Positions 1-9,839 of a stretch of 35,853 nucleotides of DNA are shown in pieces; position 1 is the first letter of the stretch; every line of letters starts with the position of its first letter. The notes below the pieces were generated by a model. It searched no databases. It had not been told where the DNA came from and saw only the letters and a program-made list of their open reading frames with translations. The stretch covers positions 1 to 35,853 of the forward strand of contig CAJQPP010000153.1 of NCBI GenBank assembly GCA_905480235.1, read 5' to 3'. The translations under genes and the position numbers were made by a program. The stretch is from an uncultured Pirellulaceae bacterium. GTDB taxonomy: Bacteria; Planctomycetota; Planctomycetia; Pirellulales; Pirellulaceae.

Positions 1-44
1 CTTTTCGCAATTGTTCTGGCTTCAACCTGAGAATCCGACTTCGT

Positions 45-791
45 ATGCAAACTATTAATTATCTGACCGCCCTGCCCGTCTATAACGAAGTCGATAGCGT
101 CCAATCGGTTCTCGATCAAGTCGTACTCCATTGCGAGCATGTATTGGTGATCGATGACGGATCGACGGATGGGACTGCCGAAGCCCTCGCGATGCGTGAC
201 GATGTGAAGGTGGTGACTCATGCAAACAACGCCGGTTATGGTGCTGCGTTAATGACGGCCTTTGAGTACGCAATTTCAAACGGATATGAAGCCGTCGTCA
301 CGATTGATTGTGACGGTCAGCATGAACCGCAAAGAATTCAGGACTTGGTCGCGCGATTAGATCATAGTCGCGCCGATATTGTTTCGGGCAGTCGTTACCT
401 AAAGAAATTCGATTTGAATTCTCAACCTCCGGAACAACGCCGTTGGATTAATCGACAAGTCACCCTGGAATTGAATGAGCGTCTCGGTCTGAAACTAACC
501 GATGCCTTTTGCGGATTTAAGGCGTACCGCTGTAAAGCACTGGAGTCACTCGAATTGACAGAGACTGGCTACGCCATGCCATTGGAGCTATGGGTGCAAG
601 CGGCTTGCCACGAATTTAAGGTGGTCGAGATGGCTGTCCCTCTAATCTATCTTGATGAAAATCGCTCCTTTGGTGGCGATTTGGATGATGGCGGTACGCG
701 GTTGAATTATTATCAGGACGTGTTGTGCAGAAGTATCGCCAAGTTGCCCGGCGATTGCCCTGAGTTGCAAACCCGCGAATTTGCTGGATAG
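45..791 (+). CDS. Family 2 glycosyltransferase (dolichyl-phosphate mannosyltransferase-like)
   Basis: A 248-residue GT-A fold glycosyltransferase that probably moves a sugar from a nucleotide sugar to a lipid carrier or surface glycan at the cytoplasmic membrane face. An N-terminal beta strand leads into P-V-Y-N-E (11-15), followed by DDGSTDG (37-43) and the D-x-D-containing DCDGQH (88-93), all typical of GT2/DPM1-like enzymes. S-G-S-R-Y lies further on. There is no C-terminal membrane domain, so it resembles the short soluble DPM1 type. The frame stays open to the window edge, but the ATG at 45 places the P-V-Y-N-E motif at the usual distance from the N terminus. No strong ribosome binding site is visible. 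Only 9 bases separate it from the next gene, so the two are probably co-transcribed. The acceptor cannot be told from sequence. Confidence 0.9.
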   Translation: MQTINYLTALPVYNEVDSVQSVLDQVVLHCEHVLVIDDGSTDGTAEALAMRDDVKVVTHANNAGYGAALMTAFEYAISNGYEAVVTIDCDGQHEPQRIQDLVARLDHSRADIVSGSRYLKKFDLNSQPPEQRRWINRQVTLELNERLGLKLTDAFCGFKAYRCKALESLELTETGYAMPLELWVQAACHEFKVVEMAVPLIYLDENRSFGGDLDDGGTRLNYYQDVLCRSIAKLPGDCPELQTREFAG

Positions 792-800
792 ATTTCGTTC

Positions 801-2357
801 ATGACGTCGACGCACCAGCGACTTCGAGCACCGCAAGCGAATGGGCAATCTCTGCAGGTGCCGCCGCTGGCTGATTGGCAAGGAACGCTTCTACATAACC
901 AAGCGTTGGTCGGCACCTATGCCTTACACCTAGCCGGTCACCCCATCGCCTCGCTGCAACGCCAAGCTCAAGAGGAGCTGCTGCAATTAGCGGTGGCCTA
1001 CTCCAGCCAATACCGCAACGTGTCAGAGCCCCCAACCTCCGGTGCCATCGTGATGGGCGGTCACCAACCGACTCTTTTCCACCCCGGAGTGTGGTACAAA
1101 AATTTTGTGCTCAGTCACTTTGCTAAACAGGAAGATGGCGTCGCAGTCAATTTAGTTGTCGACAACGATTTCAATCCGCTGAGGTCCATTCGCGTCCCCA
1201 CCGGAAGTCTTGCTCAGCCACGCATCGAGGCTATTGATTACGACACACTTTCGGCCCAGGGACCCTTCGAGACCGAGAGGCTGCATAGCCCCGAAACCTT
1301 TGCTGGTTTTGGAAAAAAGGTAAGTGATGCCCTTAAACCATTCGTAAATGATCCGTTGGTCAATCGTTTTTGGTCTTATGCTGTCGAATCCCTCGAGTTG
1401 ATGCGGCAACCCTCGCTGGCGATTGCTGCAGGGCGCCACCGGTTCGAGGAAGAACTCGGGCAACAGACCTTGGAAATACCGGTCAGTCAAATTTGCCAGA
1501 CAGGAACGTTTTCGATTTTTGCGGCAGAGTTATTCGAACGAGCGGCCGAATTTCGGGAGGTGCACAACGCTCAACTGATTGGCTACCGACAGGTCAACAG
1601 GATTCGCAGCCAGTCTCATCCGGTACCTGAGTTGAGGGCACTCGACGGTTGGGTGGAGTTGCCATTTTGGATTTGGCAATCCGGCAGCACTTCGCGGAAT
1701 CCCCTGTTTGTGAAACGGGAACAAGACATCATCCGAGTTAGTGATCGGAAAGATACCCAACTTTCATTGGAGCGAGGTGTTGCCCTCGCGGAGCAGATCC
1801 ATCGGTTGGAGACACAGGGAGTTTGCCTTCGCACTCGGGCACTGACCACGACAATGTATGCACGTCTTGTCCTATGCGATCTGTTTTTGCACGGGATTGG
1901 TGGTGGGAAATATGATCAGCTTACCGACGAGATCATACGGCAGTTTTTTGCTGTCGAACCTCCTGGTTTTACAGTAGTGACGGCGACCCATCATTTACCC
2001 ATCCGGTTTCCGCGGGCAACTGAGATGGATCTCGCAAGGCTACGAAATCGATTACGGGATCTTAAGTATCACGCCGAGCATTTTGGTGATTTTGGCAACG
2101 ATTCGTTTCAAGCTGAGGCTGAGCGTAAAGTGGAGCATTGGCGAGCGATCCCTCGTGCAGGCAGTAAAAAAGTATGGCATGACGAGATGGAACGGATCAA
2201 CGAACAGTTAAGGCAGGCGACAAACTCCGGTCGCATCGAATTAGAAGCGGAAATCGACTCATTGCGGCGGAAGGTGCATGTGGCGCAAATGCTCGGCTCG
2301 CGGGAATTCAGTTTTTGCTTGTTCGATGAGGCCTTGATCGAACAACTGAAAGCCTAG
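801..2357 (+). CDS. Conserved-looking protein of unknown function (BshC- or WbqC-reminiscent)
   Basis: A 518-residue protein, apparently cytoplasmic, with no signal peptide or membrane segment. I do not recognise the family firmly. Around residues 85-105 it reads G-G-H-Q-P-T-L-F-H-P-G-V-W-Y-K. This recalls both the G-Q-Q-x-G-L...G-P-L-Y...K stretch of BshC (the cysteine-adding enzyme of bacillithiol synthesis, of similar length) and the H-Q-P...F-P-W-x-G...K start of WbqC-like proteins of polysaccharide clusters. The last ~100 residues are charged and heptad-like, probably a coiled coil, as in BshC. It follows the glycosyltransferase by 9 bases, so a surface-glycan role fits the WbqC idea, while the length fits the BshC idea. 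Its stop codon overlaps the stop of the convergent hydrolase gene by four bases (CTAG at 2354-2357). That it is a real gene is sure; its function is not. Confidence 0.85.
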   Translation: MTSTHQRLRAPQANGQSLQVPPLADWQGTLLHNQALVGTYALHLAGHPIASLQRQAQEELLQLAVAYSSQYRNVSEPPTSGAIVMGGHQPTLFHPGVWYKNFVLSHFAKQEDGVAVNLVVDNDFNPLRSIRVPTGSLAQPRIEAIDYDTLSAQGPFETERLHSPETFAGFGKKVSDALKPFVNDPLVNRFWSYAVESLELMRQPSLAIAAGRHRFEEELGQQTLEIPVSQICQTGTFSIFAAELFERAAEFREVHNAQLIGYRQVNRIRSQSHPVPELRALDGWVELPFWIWQSGSTSRNPLFVKREQDIIRVSDRKDTQLSLERGVALAEQIHRLETQGVCLRTRALTTTMYARLVLCDLFLHGIGGGKYDQLTDEIIRQFFAVEPPGFTVVTATHHLPIRFPRATEMDLARLRNRLRDLKYHAEHFGDFGNDSFQAEAERKVEHWRAIPRAGSKKVWHDEMERINEQLRQATNSGRIELEAEIDSLRRKVHVAQMLGSREFSFCLFDEALIEQLKA

Positions 2358-3124
2358 TCGTCGGCTGGCAGACGAGAATTCCAGGCCTTCACGGCCTGCA
2401 CATAATTATCTACCAGAGCTTCAGGAATTGGGTGATGGTGATCCGCACCCGGCACCAAAAAGGTTGCATGGGGCCCCTGGTATTGATCGATGACCATCTG
2501 CTGGTACTGAACGGGAACCCTGCGGTCAGCGCCGGACATGACAAATAGAGCGGGTGCCGTGCAGCGACTGGCGTTGGCCACGGCATCCATGGCTTGCGGC
2601 ACTTGGCTGGCGATAAAGCGGGCGGCTAGTCCTGCGTTCCACCAAGAGTATTCGCCTTTGATTAATTGGTGTACCGGAGCTGGGTTTCGCAACAGCATAC
2701 CGGCAACCGGGTATCGAGAGGCGACATACAGGGCGTACATGCACCCTAGACTGTTTCCGGTGACTACGATGGGCCTGCCCGCTGCTCTCTTTTCAATGGC
2801 TAGCCAAGCGGCTTCGCTGATGGCAACCATCTTGCTGACACAGGCCTGCCCCGTGCTGCTTCCGTAGCCCGGCGGGTTGATCGTCCAAACTTCAAATTCG
2901 CCGGAGATTATTTCACAGGGATGAGGACCCGCCTGTTCGGCACGGCCTCCCGTTCCTGGAAATTTAAGGCATACGACGTCTGGCGATTCCCCGTGCTGGA
3001 ATACCCACGCCTCCATTTGGTCATCCCCACAAGGTATGACCTCGCGCCTACGTTGCTCGGGATCAATCGGATGCTGCGTATCGCAGAGAATCAATCGGTT
3101 GGCGAGGCGCAGTCTTAAAGGCAT
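2354..3124 (-). CDS. Alpha/beta hydrolase family protein
   Basis: A 256-residue alpha/beta hydrolase without signal peptide, so probably a cytoplasmic esterase- or thioesterase-like enzyme of unknown substrate. The nucleophile elbow is G-N-S-L-G (123-127) with Ser125. A likely acid is Asp200 in S-G-A-D-R-R-V-P, and the base lies in A-D-H-H-H (His229-231) near the C terminus. The oxyanion-side turn is F-P-G-T-G-G (55-60). The order of elements is canonical and the length normal. It is transcribed towards the 518-residue protein gene and the two stop codons share four bases. It lies 76 bases after the end of metG on the same strand and could be read through from it. No regulatory site was seen. 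Confidence 0.85.
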   Translation of the reverse strand: MPLRLRLANRLILCDTQHPIDPEQRRREVIPCGDDQMEAWVFQHGESPDVVCLKFPGTGGRAEQAGPHPCEIISGEFEVWTINPPGYGSSTGQACVSKMVAISEAAWLAIEKRAAGRPIVVTGNSLGCMYALYVASRYPVAGMLLRNPAPVHQLIKGEYSWWNAGLAARFIASQVPQAMDAVANASRCTAPALFVMSGADRRVPVQYQQMVIDQYQGPHATFLVPGADHHHPIPEALVDNYVQAVKAWNSRLPADD

Positions 3125-3200
3125 GAGAGTTTTTGGGGGCGGAGCAAGTCAGCAATCAACACAGGCTCGATTACGAAACATAACGAATGCGAAGCATGTT

Positions 3201-5264
3201 TTAGGTCACGCGTTGACCTGGCAGTGCCCCATCATCGGGCGAGAGCAGAAAGATTTCTTCGCCACCGGCACCGGCGGCACAGACCATACCTTCGCTCAAA
3301 CCAAATTTCATTTTTCTCGGCTTCAGGTTAGCGACCATAACGACCTTACGGCCCACCAGTGATTCAGGTTCGTAAGCTGCTTTGATACCCGCGAAAACCT
3401 GTCGGCGGTGTTCCCCACCCAAGCTCAACGTGAGTTTCAACAGTTTACGTGCTTCTGGCACATGCTCGGCCGCCACGACGCGAGCAATTCGCAAATCGAC
3501 TTTGACAAAATCTTCGATGGTGCATTCTTCGGTGAGAGGTTTGTCCAACATGGGTTGCTCACTGTCACCATATTCGTGCCCGACCAGTGGACCTTCGGTG
3601 GCAGCTTCTTCTGCGGCTTCCGTTTTGCTTTCTTCAATCATTTTCGTTACGTCCTTTTCATCGATTCGTTTAGCTAAGTGTTTGAATTTATTGATTGGTG
3701 TCCCGGTGAGGGGCGTTTTGGACTGGTCCCAATGTAGGATGGGGTCGTTCATTAATTCGGCAACCTGCTCCGTAAGTGTGGGCAGGACCGGAGTCAGGTA
3801 AATGACGATTTGCCGGAACAGATTCATCGCGATCGTGCAGACGTCCTGTAATTCTTGGGCTTTGGATTCGTCTTTACGCAGGTTCCAAGGTGCCGCGTTT
3901 TCCACAAAGGGATTGGCTCGATCTGCTAATTCGAGGATTAAACGAATCGCCCGTGCGTAATCGCAATTCTCATAGGCGGCGGCAATCTTATCGCCCTGCT
4001 CGGCACCCTGTGCGAACAGGCCGTCGTCGTCCGGATAGCTCGCAGATAAACCTGTCTGTTGTACAAACTTGGCAGAGCGTGAGGCAAGATTGACTACTTT
4101 TCCGACGAGCTCGGCATTAACTTTGGTAACAAAGTCTTCCAGATTCAGATCCAGATCGTCGAGCTTTGGGCCCAGCTTGGCAGCATAGTAATAACGTAAA
4201 TATTCAGGCTGTAAGTGATTCAAATAGGTAGAGGCCTTGATGAAAGTCCCCTTGGTCTTGCTCATCTTCTCGCCGCCGACGGTCAGGAATCCATGAATAT
4301 GAACGCGGGTGGGTAAATTGAACCCCGCCGTTTTCAGCATGGCCGGCCAGAACAGACAGTGAAAGTACTGAATATCCTTGCCCAAGAAATGATGAATTTC
4401 TGTTTCCTCACTACGCCACCAAGAATCGAAATCTTCCCCATTTTTTTCGCACCACTCTTTGGTCGAGGCTATGTAACCAATGGGTGCGTCAAACCACACG
4501 TACCAAAAATGCTCGCCGGCGGTTCCTGGGATCTCGAATCCGAAATAGGGTTTGGGCCGACTGACATCCCAGTCTCGTAACGGTTCGCCGAGAAAGTGGC
4601 CTTTCAGGTAATTGGCGACTTCGTCCTGCAGGTGCTGGCCGCTTTGGGTCCACTCCTCGAGAAAGTCATGCAGTTGTTCGATCTGTAAAAAGTAGTGATC
4701 GGTTTCTCCGCTGACCGGGGGTTTTTCACTGATCGTGCTGATGGGATCGACCAGATCGGTGGCGCTATAGGTGGCGCCACACTTGTCACAATTGTCTCCG
4801 TATTGGTCGGCCGCATCGCATTTGGGACATCTCCCTTTGACGAAGCGGTCCGGCAGAGATTCGCCCGTATCGGCATCAAAAAGCTCAGCCACTTTGCGGA
4901 CCGCTACCAGATCTTTTTCCTGGAACGCCGACCAGATCTCGGTAGAGAGTTGCCGATTGGTTTCGCTGTGGGTACTGCTGTAGTGATCGTATTCGATGCC
5001 GAATCCGGCAAAATCTTTTTCATGCGCATCGCTCATACCTTGGATGAAAGTCTCTTCCGAGATGCCGGCCTTGCGGGCACTTTTCATAATTGCAGAACCA
5101 TGCGTGTCATCCGCCCAGACGAAAACGCACTGATGACCGCGCAGTTTTTGGAAGCGGACCCAAATATCCGTTTGCACATGTTCCACCATATGCCCGATGT
5201 GGATGTGCCCGTTGGCGTACGGCAGTGCCGCGGTGACAAGTATTTTTCTAGGTGCTTCGGTCAT
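3201..5264 (-). CDS. metG: Methionyl-tRNA synthetase with C-terminal tRNA-binding domain
   Basis: Charges tRNA-Met with methionine in the cytoplasm. The catalytic core begins with [13 protein letters not shown]; the HIGH motif is residues 22-25 and the KMSKS-type loop is K-M-S-K-T (333-337). Four cysteines in C-P-K-C...C-D-K-C (146, 149, 159, 162) form the zinc knuckle of the long-type enzyme. A linker rich in Glu and Ala leads to a C-terminal EMAPII/Trbp111-like OB fold starting near V-D-L-R-I-A-R, which binds tRNA and usually makes the enzyme dimeric. The reading frame extends 20 codons upstream to 5324, but I place the start at the ATG at 5264 because homologues begin a few residues before A-L-P-Y-A-N-G. 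That gives 687 residues. It is divergent from the PLP enzyme gene. Confidence 0.95.
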   Translation of the reverse strand: MTEAPRKILVTAALPYANGHIHIGHMVEHVQTDIWVRFQKLRGHQCVFVWADDTHGSAIMKSARKAGISEETFIQGMSDAHEKDFAGFGIEYDHYSSTHSETNRQLSTEIWSAFQEKDLVAVRKVAELFDADTGESLPDRFVKGRCPKCDAADQYGDNCDKCGATYSATDLVDPISTISEKPPVSGETDHYFLQIEQLHDFLEEWTQSGQHLQDEVANYLKGHFLGEPLRDWDVSRPKPYFGFEIPGTAGEHFWYVWFDAPIGYIASTKEWCEKNGEDFDSWWRSEETEIHHFLGKDIQYFHCLFWPAMLKTAGFNLPTRVHIHGFLTVGGEKMSKTKGTFIKASTYLNHLQPEYLRYYYAAKLGPKLDDLDLNLEDFVTKVNAELVGKVVNLASRSAKFVQQTGLSASYPDDDGLFAQGAEQGDKIAAAYENCDYARAIRLILELADRANPFVENAAPWNLRKDESKAQELQDVCTIAMNLFRQIVIYLTPVLPTLTEQVAELMNDPILHWDQSKTPLTGTPINKFKHLAKRIDEKDVTKMIEESKTEAAEEAATEGPLVGHEYGDSEQPMLDKPLTEECTIEDFVKVDLRIARVVAAEHVPEARKLLKLTLSLGGEHRRQVFAGIKAAYEPESLVGRKVVMVANLKPRKMKFGLSEGMVCAAGAGGEEIFLLSPDDGALPGQRVT

Positions 5265-5417
5265 TTTGATACCAGGTTTATAATGAAGTGCGTAAATTGT
5301 ATCGAAACATGAAAAACTTCCCATGGCCGTTTCCGCCTACCGCCGTACCGTTTTTGCAGCTCGCTTACGCGAAACGGTTACGATCGGTCGGTTTACAGAC
5401 GCATCCGCTTTAAAACC

Positions 5418-6557
5418 ATGAATCAAATGCTTGCCAAAATCGATCCTGCCGTCTACCAAATTGCCGATGCCAGCGAGATGAATTCCCCAGGTTTAATTGT
5501 CTATAAAGATCTTTTGCTGGGAAATCTGAGCGAAATGATACGGATTGCCGGGGGACCCGAAAATCTGCGGCCCCACTGTAAAACGCACAAAATGCCGGCA
5601 GTGATCGACCTATTGCAGGATTTGGGGGTCACGAAACATAAATGTGCCACGCTGGCGGAAGCGGAGATGTTATGCGCCGCGGGTGTGCGAGATGTGGTGC
5701 TTGCCTATCAAATGGTGGGACCCAATGTACCCCGTCTAATGCAACTCATGGAAATTTACCCCGATGTTCGCCTGGCGGTTCTCGTCGATCATCCAGAACC
5801 ACTGGAGCAATTATCGGTCGCCGCGGATGCGAAGAAGCTTTCCGTGGACGTTTTATTGGATATCGATTCGGGCATGAACCGTACCGGTGTGTTGGCAAGT
5901 GAGGCTGCGTTCCATCTCTACGAGATGATCTGCAGCATGCCCGGGATCAGACCGGCCGGCTTGCATTGGTATGACGGACATCACCGCCAAAGCGATCTCG
6001 AAGAACGCCGCGCGGCAATCTTGCAAGCCTTGGTTCCCATGACCACCTTGCGCGACCAATTGTTGTTGCAAGGCCTACCGGTACCGAAAGTCCTCGTGGC
6101 AGGGACCGGCTCGTTCCCCGTTCTGGCGGAACTGGGTGAACCCAATTTAGAGCTGACGCCTGGTACCACAACGCTGTATGACATCGGCTATCGGGAGCAT
6201 TTTCCGGACATCCCTTTGCAACCCGCTCTCGGTGTTTTAACCCGAGTCGTAAGTTGCAACCGTGCCGGGCACTTAACGCTGGACTGTGGTCACAAATCCA
6301 TTTCGCCAGATCAACCTGCTGGCCAAAGAGCTTTTTTTCCAGAGTTACCTGAGGCCGTTGAGTTGGGACACAATGAAGAGCACCTTGTCATCCAAACGGA
6401 CCGGGCGGAGCATTATTCGCCAGGTGATCATCTTGTCGCGTTACCGCGCCATGTTTGTCCCACCAGCGCGTTGCACCAGTCGGCCTACGTCATGGAGGGT
6501 GGGCGGTTAGTCGAACAATGGGCTGTGGTGGCGCGAGATCGGGTGATTACGGTTTAG
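5418..6557 (+). CDS. D-threonine aldolase / D-serine dehydratase-like PLP enzyme
   Basis: A 379-residue fold-type III (alanine racemase-like) PLP enzyme. The N-terminal barrel carries R-P-H-C-K-T-H-K (51-58), where the first Lys (K55) should form the Schiff base with PLP by comparison with D-threonine aldolase and eukaryotic-type D-serine dehydratase. The C-terminal domain ends with P-R-H-V-C-P-T; His345 and Cys347 match the metal-binding pair of this family. Such enzymes split D-threonine or other beta-hydroxy-D-amino acids to glycine and aldehyde, or dehydrate D-serine. Which reaction applies here cannot be told from sequence. It stands alone, divergent from metG across a 153-base gap, and ends 36 bases before the convergent ABC permease gene. 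Length and domain order are normal. Confidence 0.88.
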   Translation: MNQMLAKIDPAVYQIADASEMNSPGLIVYKDLLLGNLSEMIRIAGGPENLRPHCKTHKMPAVIDLLQDLGVTKHKCATLAEAEMLCAAGVRDVVLAYQMVGPNVPRLMQLMEIYPDVRLAVLVDHPEPLEQLSVAADAKKLSVDVLLDIDSGMNRTGVLASEAAFHLYEMICSMPGIRPAGLHWYDGHHRQSDLEERRAAILQALVPMTTLRDQLLLQGLPVPKVLVAGTGSFPVLAELGEPNLELTPGTTTLYDIGYREHFPDIPLQPALGVLTRVVSCNRAGHLTLDCGHKSISPDQPAGQRAFFPELPEAVELGHNEEHLVIQTDRAEHYSPGDHLVALPRHVCPTSALHQSAYVMEGGRLVEQWAVVARDRVITV

Positions 6558-6593
6558 CCGTGTCTGTCATTTCCGGTCGGCTTACTTCTTGAT

Positions 6594-9500
6594 TTATTTC
6601 CGCTGCTTTTTGGGAGTGGCTTGAATGCGTACCGTGAAATCTATCCGCTCTCCGCCCCGCATTTGATGAAACTGGTATGTCGGTTCTGAGTTCAACGGAA
6701 GGATCATTGGAGGCGAGTTGAAACCTCTAGGGTCCGCGTCCTTTTCGGCTAACTGCGGAAGCTCGAAAATTTTTCCATCGTTCGTGAGCGGACGTCGATT
6801 GCTGATAAAGGGACGGTAGGCTGGAATTTTCCATCCTTTGCGGTTGCCGATCGTTACTGCATTGGGAAAGCCATTAGCCGAGTAAAAGAAGTTACTCTGC
6901 AGATATCCTGCAATGTCAGGGTTCACGCGAAAGCCCTGATGGAAAGCTACCCGTAAGGAAGGGGTCGCCACAATAATGACTGGCGGTACCTGAGGTTCTA
7001 ATATAAAAGGAATGGCTCCCTTGGGCGGGTCGCCGCCATCGAGAACGAAATCGACGATTCGCAGACTCTTTGGGAACTGGCCATTTTCTTTTGCAAAACG
7101 GATAAACCAATTTTGTAGTATCGCGAGTTGCTTTCGTTCCCGAAAATATTGATCCAGATCCAGCTCCAGAGTCGGCGGGTGGTTCCCCGTTAGTGCGGCA
7201 AAAATTCTGTCAAGCGTTGGCAGATCTTCGTAGTCGTCTACTGGGAGAAAAGTAGTCAGGGCCCAAAGGCCGACCTCATCGCCGTCGAGCTGGCTCATTA
7301 AATCTGCTGCTTCCTGGTTGAATCTATCCGGTATGCTTCGCTTCGCAATCTCCTGTTTTTTTCGTTCGATGGCCATATCCGCGAATGGCAAGGCCCATGT
7401 CTCAAGGTTGTCTGGTAATTGGAGCTCTTGGATTGCTTGTCTCCTAATTTTTTCGCGGATGCGAATTTGGTGCAGTTGGATTGCAAATTGAATCCCGATA
7501 AGTCGTTTCGTGCGCTGTTGTTCAAAAGAAAGCTGCTTGACGAAATTTAGGATTTGAGAGAACGGCGCCGAGCTGGGTAGATTAAGAGACGCTTCTTCTT
7601 TGAGCAGCCTGTGATATTTTTCCTCGAGAACCCTTTCGGCACTGAGAGGTTGGAATTTCAGGATGGTGAAATCCATAGCCTTGCGGAGCATTTTTGGGGT
7701 GATTCCCTTGGCTTCCGCGAGCTGTTGCATCCATTCCAAAGGCCAGGAGTACCACTGACGATCGTGGGGCAAAACGATTTGCCAAATTAGAAAATAGTCC
7801 GTCAATGTTTGAAGGTCTTGCCATGCTGCATCGATTTTTCCGCTTGCTAAATGAGAGTGAAAACTGCCATTAAGTAGGTGCAGAAAATATCGATTGCGGA
7901 AAAAGGCGATGAGCTCCGCATTGAGTTCATTCAGGCCTGCGGGAATATTTTTCAGTTGGTCCTGATGTGCCACTGCAAATGCGATGGCTTCGTAAATGGC
8001 CGGCATTTGCTCTCGGTTTTCTCGGTACCGTACCCTGTCCTCAAGATTGGAGATTTTTTGACCGAGTTCGCTCGACGCGTTTAATTCCAACCACTCCAAC
8101 GCGTTCCGTCCACTCACGCGTTGCCGTTTTTTGATCCCTTGCTGATTGGTCGTGACTTCAATTTCAATATCGTAGCTTGCTAAAATGTCCTTGTTGGTTT
8201 TTGAAATTGCCGATGCGGCGTTCAGAAAACGTGACTCAATTTCCCGGATAATGGTCGAGTTGGGGGCAGGTCGGGAGGCAAAATCAAGTGCGACGGTAGG
8301 GATTTGTTGAGCCCGAAAGAACACGACACCTGTCATCGTCAACGCCATGCTAATCGCGACCATCACAACTGGAATGACCTTGGATTGCACCACGGAACAT
8401 TCACCAACCAGGCCACGAAAGGAGAGGTAACCGCTCAATAAAAAAACGATGCTCAGCGGAAATACACTCCACCACAATGGCACGCCCCCTAACACCATTA
8501 GCAAGTACCAAATGCTGAACACAAAACAGGTAACCGTCGTTGCAACCGCCGCTAATATGCGACTGGGAATCAAGTTTGAAATGAATTGGCCAATCGCAAA
8601 ATTAAAACCCGCTCCATAAATCGCGTAAACCGCGAGCAAGCCGATCGAAAAACCAAAGAAATTCAGCTCCGTTCTTTGACCAAAAGCCAGTGATAGATAA
8701 AGGGACTGAATGGAAGAGCCTGCCCAAAAACAGACACCGATCGCGACCAAGATTACAATTCCAGAATAGAGGGTGGTCAACAAAGTTAACCAAGGGACCA
8801 CACGGCTGACCCATATTTGCAAAGGCGAAATTCCCAAGGCGGTTAAGAATTGGCGTGACTGAGGCTTGTGATCTGCAGAAAAGGCAGCAAGGCCAGCAAA
8901 ACCACCTGACGTTAAAATGACGGGTAAGGTCCAACCTATCAATTGGGTATTCAACGCCGTCAGCACTCCACAAAAGGCAATCACTACCGCCATGGAAAAC
9001 AGCACGCTTGCAGTGGATTGCCGAAACGTTTGCCACGTAAGTCGTAACAACTTCTGTCGTCGACCGGGGTAACTGGGAGCCGCTCCAGCGAGTGGGGTGT
9101 TGGCTTGGGGATCTTTTCGCCAAGTGGAAATGCGTTTCTGTGGGTTCAGCCAGACACCCGAAAAGTAGGTTGCGACCAAGATCACGGGCATCATGATGGC
9201 AACCCGCCATGGCCAAGCCGCCAGATAAGGTTTCGCCGAAATGAAATCCACGCGGGTCGGATCGTTGGATAACAAAACCGCCAATTGGATTCCTGCTGAG
9301 GCAAAGAAAATTCCCAGCATGGCTGCGTTGAGTGGCTTGGATGTTCGCAAAGAGATTAACCAGCTCCAGGCGAAGAACTCGATCATGGCAAGTCCGAAAA
9401 CACCAAAGAAAATTGCAAACGATTCTTTTCCCACACTTAAATTTTGCAGTCCGTCAATGAACAGGCCGGGTAAGAGTCGCCAATATTCCAGGAGCCCGAT

Positions 9501-9839
9501 GCTGACCAAGAATGCTAGACAAATCGTCATTGCCGCGATGATTTTTCCCATGCGTAATGTGCGACCGTGCAGAGGTAGGAATTGAAGCGTTTGAAACGTT
9601 CCGGTTTCCTTTTCTGTTGCATACAAGGTCGCGCCGCAAGCTGCGGCAAACAAAGGAAGAAAGTAGGCCGCGGCAAACTCGATCCAAGGTTTCGGTGAAA
9701 TAAGAAAGACTGCGGCATAAGTTAGGAAATTGACCAAGGTCGCCAATAAGATCATGGCAAGGAAAAAATCTTTTAACTGCCAAATCTCTTTCCAAACCAA
9801 ACTGCGTAAAACGGACGAGTTCGTTCGTTCGTTACTCAT
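6594..9839 (-). CDS. Very large ABC-2 type permease with extracytoplasmic C-terminal region
   Basis: A 1081-residue membrane protein, the permease partner of the ATPase just upstream. The start (A-T-G-A at 9836-9839) overlaps the ATPase stop by four bases, a sign of translational coupling. The N-terminal part (about 1-230) reads as one ABC-2 permease unit, with ATEKETGTFQTLQFLP after the second membrane segment. A second unit follows at about 260-520, so two half-permeases seem fused. A last membrane segment near V-I-P-V-V-M-V-A-I-S is followed by some 560 soluble, charged, largely helical residues without a recognised domain. Usual ABC-2 permeases have 250-550 residues. The soluble part may lie outside the membrane. 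Substrate unknown; the GntR partner suggests induced export or an envelope stress role. The membrane part is sure, the tail unexplained. Confidence 0.85.
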   Translation of the reverse strand: MSNERTNSSVLRSLVWKEIWQLKDFFLAMILLATLVNFLTYAAVFLISPKPWIEFAAAYFLPLFAAACGATLYATEKETGTFQTLQFLPLHGRTLRMGKIIAAMTICLAFLVSIGLLEYWRLLPGLFIDGLQNLSVGKESFAIFFGVFGLAMIEFFAWSWLISLRTSKPLNAAMLGIFFASAGIQLAVLLSNDPTRVDFISAKPYLAAWPWRVAIMMPVILVATYFSGVWLNPQKRISTWRKDPQANTPLAGAAPSYPGRRQKLLRLTWQTFRQSTASVLFSMAVVIAFCGVLTALNTQLIGWTLPVILTSGGFAGLAAFSADHKPQSRQFLTALGISPLQIWVSRVVPWLTLLTTLYSGIVILVAIGVCFWAGSSIQSLYLSLAFGQRTELNFFGFSIGLLAVYAIYGAGFNFAIGQFISNLIPSRILAAVATTVTCFVFSIWYLLMVLGGVPLWWSVFPLSIVFLLSGYLSFRGLVGECSVVQSKVIPVVMVAISMALTMTGVVFFRAQQIPTVALDFASRPAPNSTIIREIESRFLNAASAISKTNKDILASYDIEIEVTTNQQGIKKRQRVSGRNALEWLELNASSELGQKISNLEDRVRYRENREQMPAIYEAIAFAVAHQDQLKNIPAGLNELNAELIAFFRNRYFLHLLNGSFHSHLASGKIDAAWQDLQTLTDYFLIWQIVLPHDRQWYSWPLEWMQQLAEAKGITPKMLRKAMDFTILKFQPLSAERVLEEKYHRLLKEEASLNLPSSAPFSQILNFVKQLSFEQQRTKRLIGIQFAIQLHQIRIREKIRRQAIQELQLPDNLETWALPFADMAIERKKQEIAKRSIPDRFNQEAADLMSQLDGDEVGLWALTTFLPVDDYEDLPTLDRIFAALTGNHPPTLELDLDQYFRERKQLAILQNWFIRFAKENGQFPKSLRIVDFVLDGGDPPKGAIPFILEPQVPPVIIVATPSLRVAFHQGFRVNPDIAGYLQSNFFYSANGFPNAVTIGNRKGWKIPAYRPFISNRRPLTNDGKIFELPQLAEKDADPRGFNSPPMILPLNSEPTYQFHQMRGGERIDFTVRIQATPKKQRK

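Noticed and set aside
1..58. Possible 3' end of an upstream plus-strand gene
   Set aside because: Two frames end here (stops at 28-30 and 56-58) and a third runs into the glycosyltransferase frame; too short to choose.
4695..5312. 205-residue open frame antisense to metG
   Set aside because: It covers the HIGH and zinc-binding region of metG in reverse and shows no domain.
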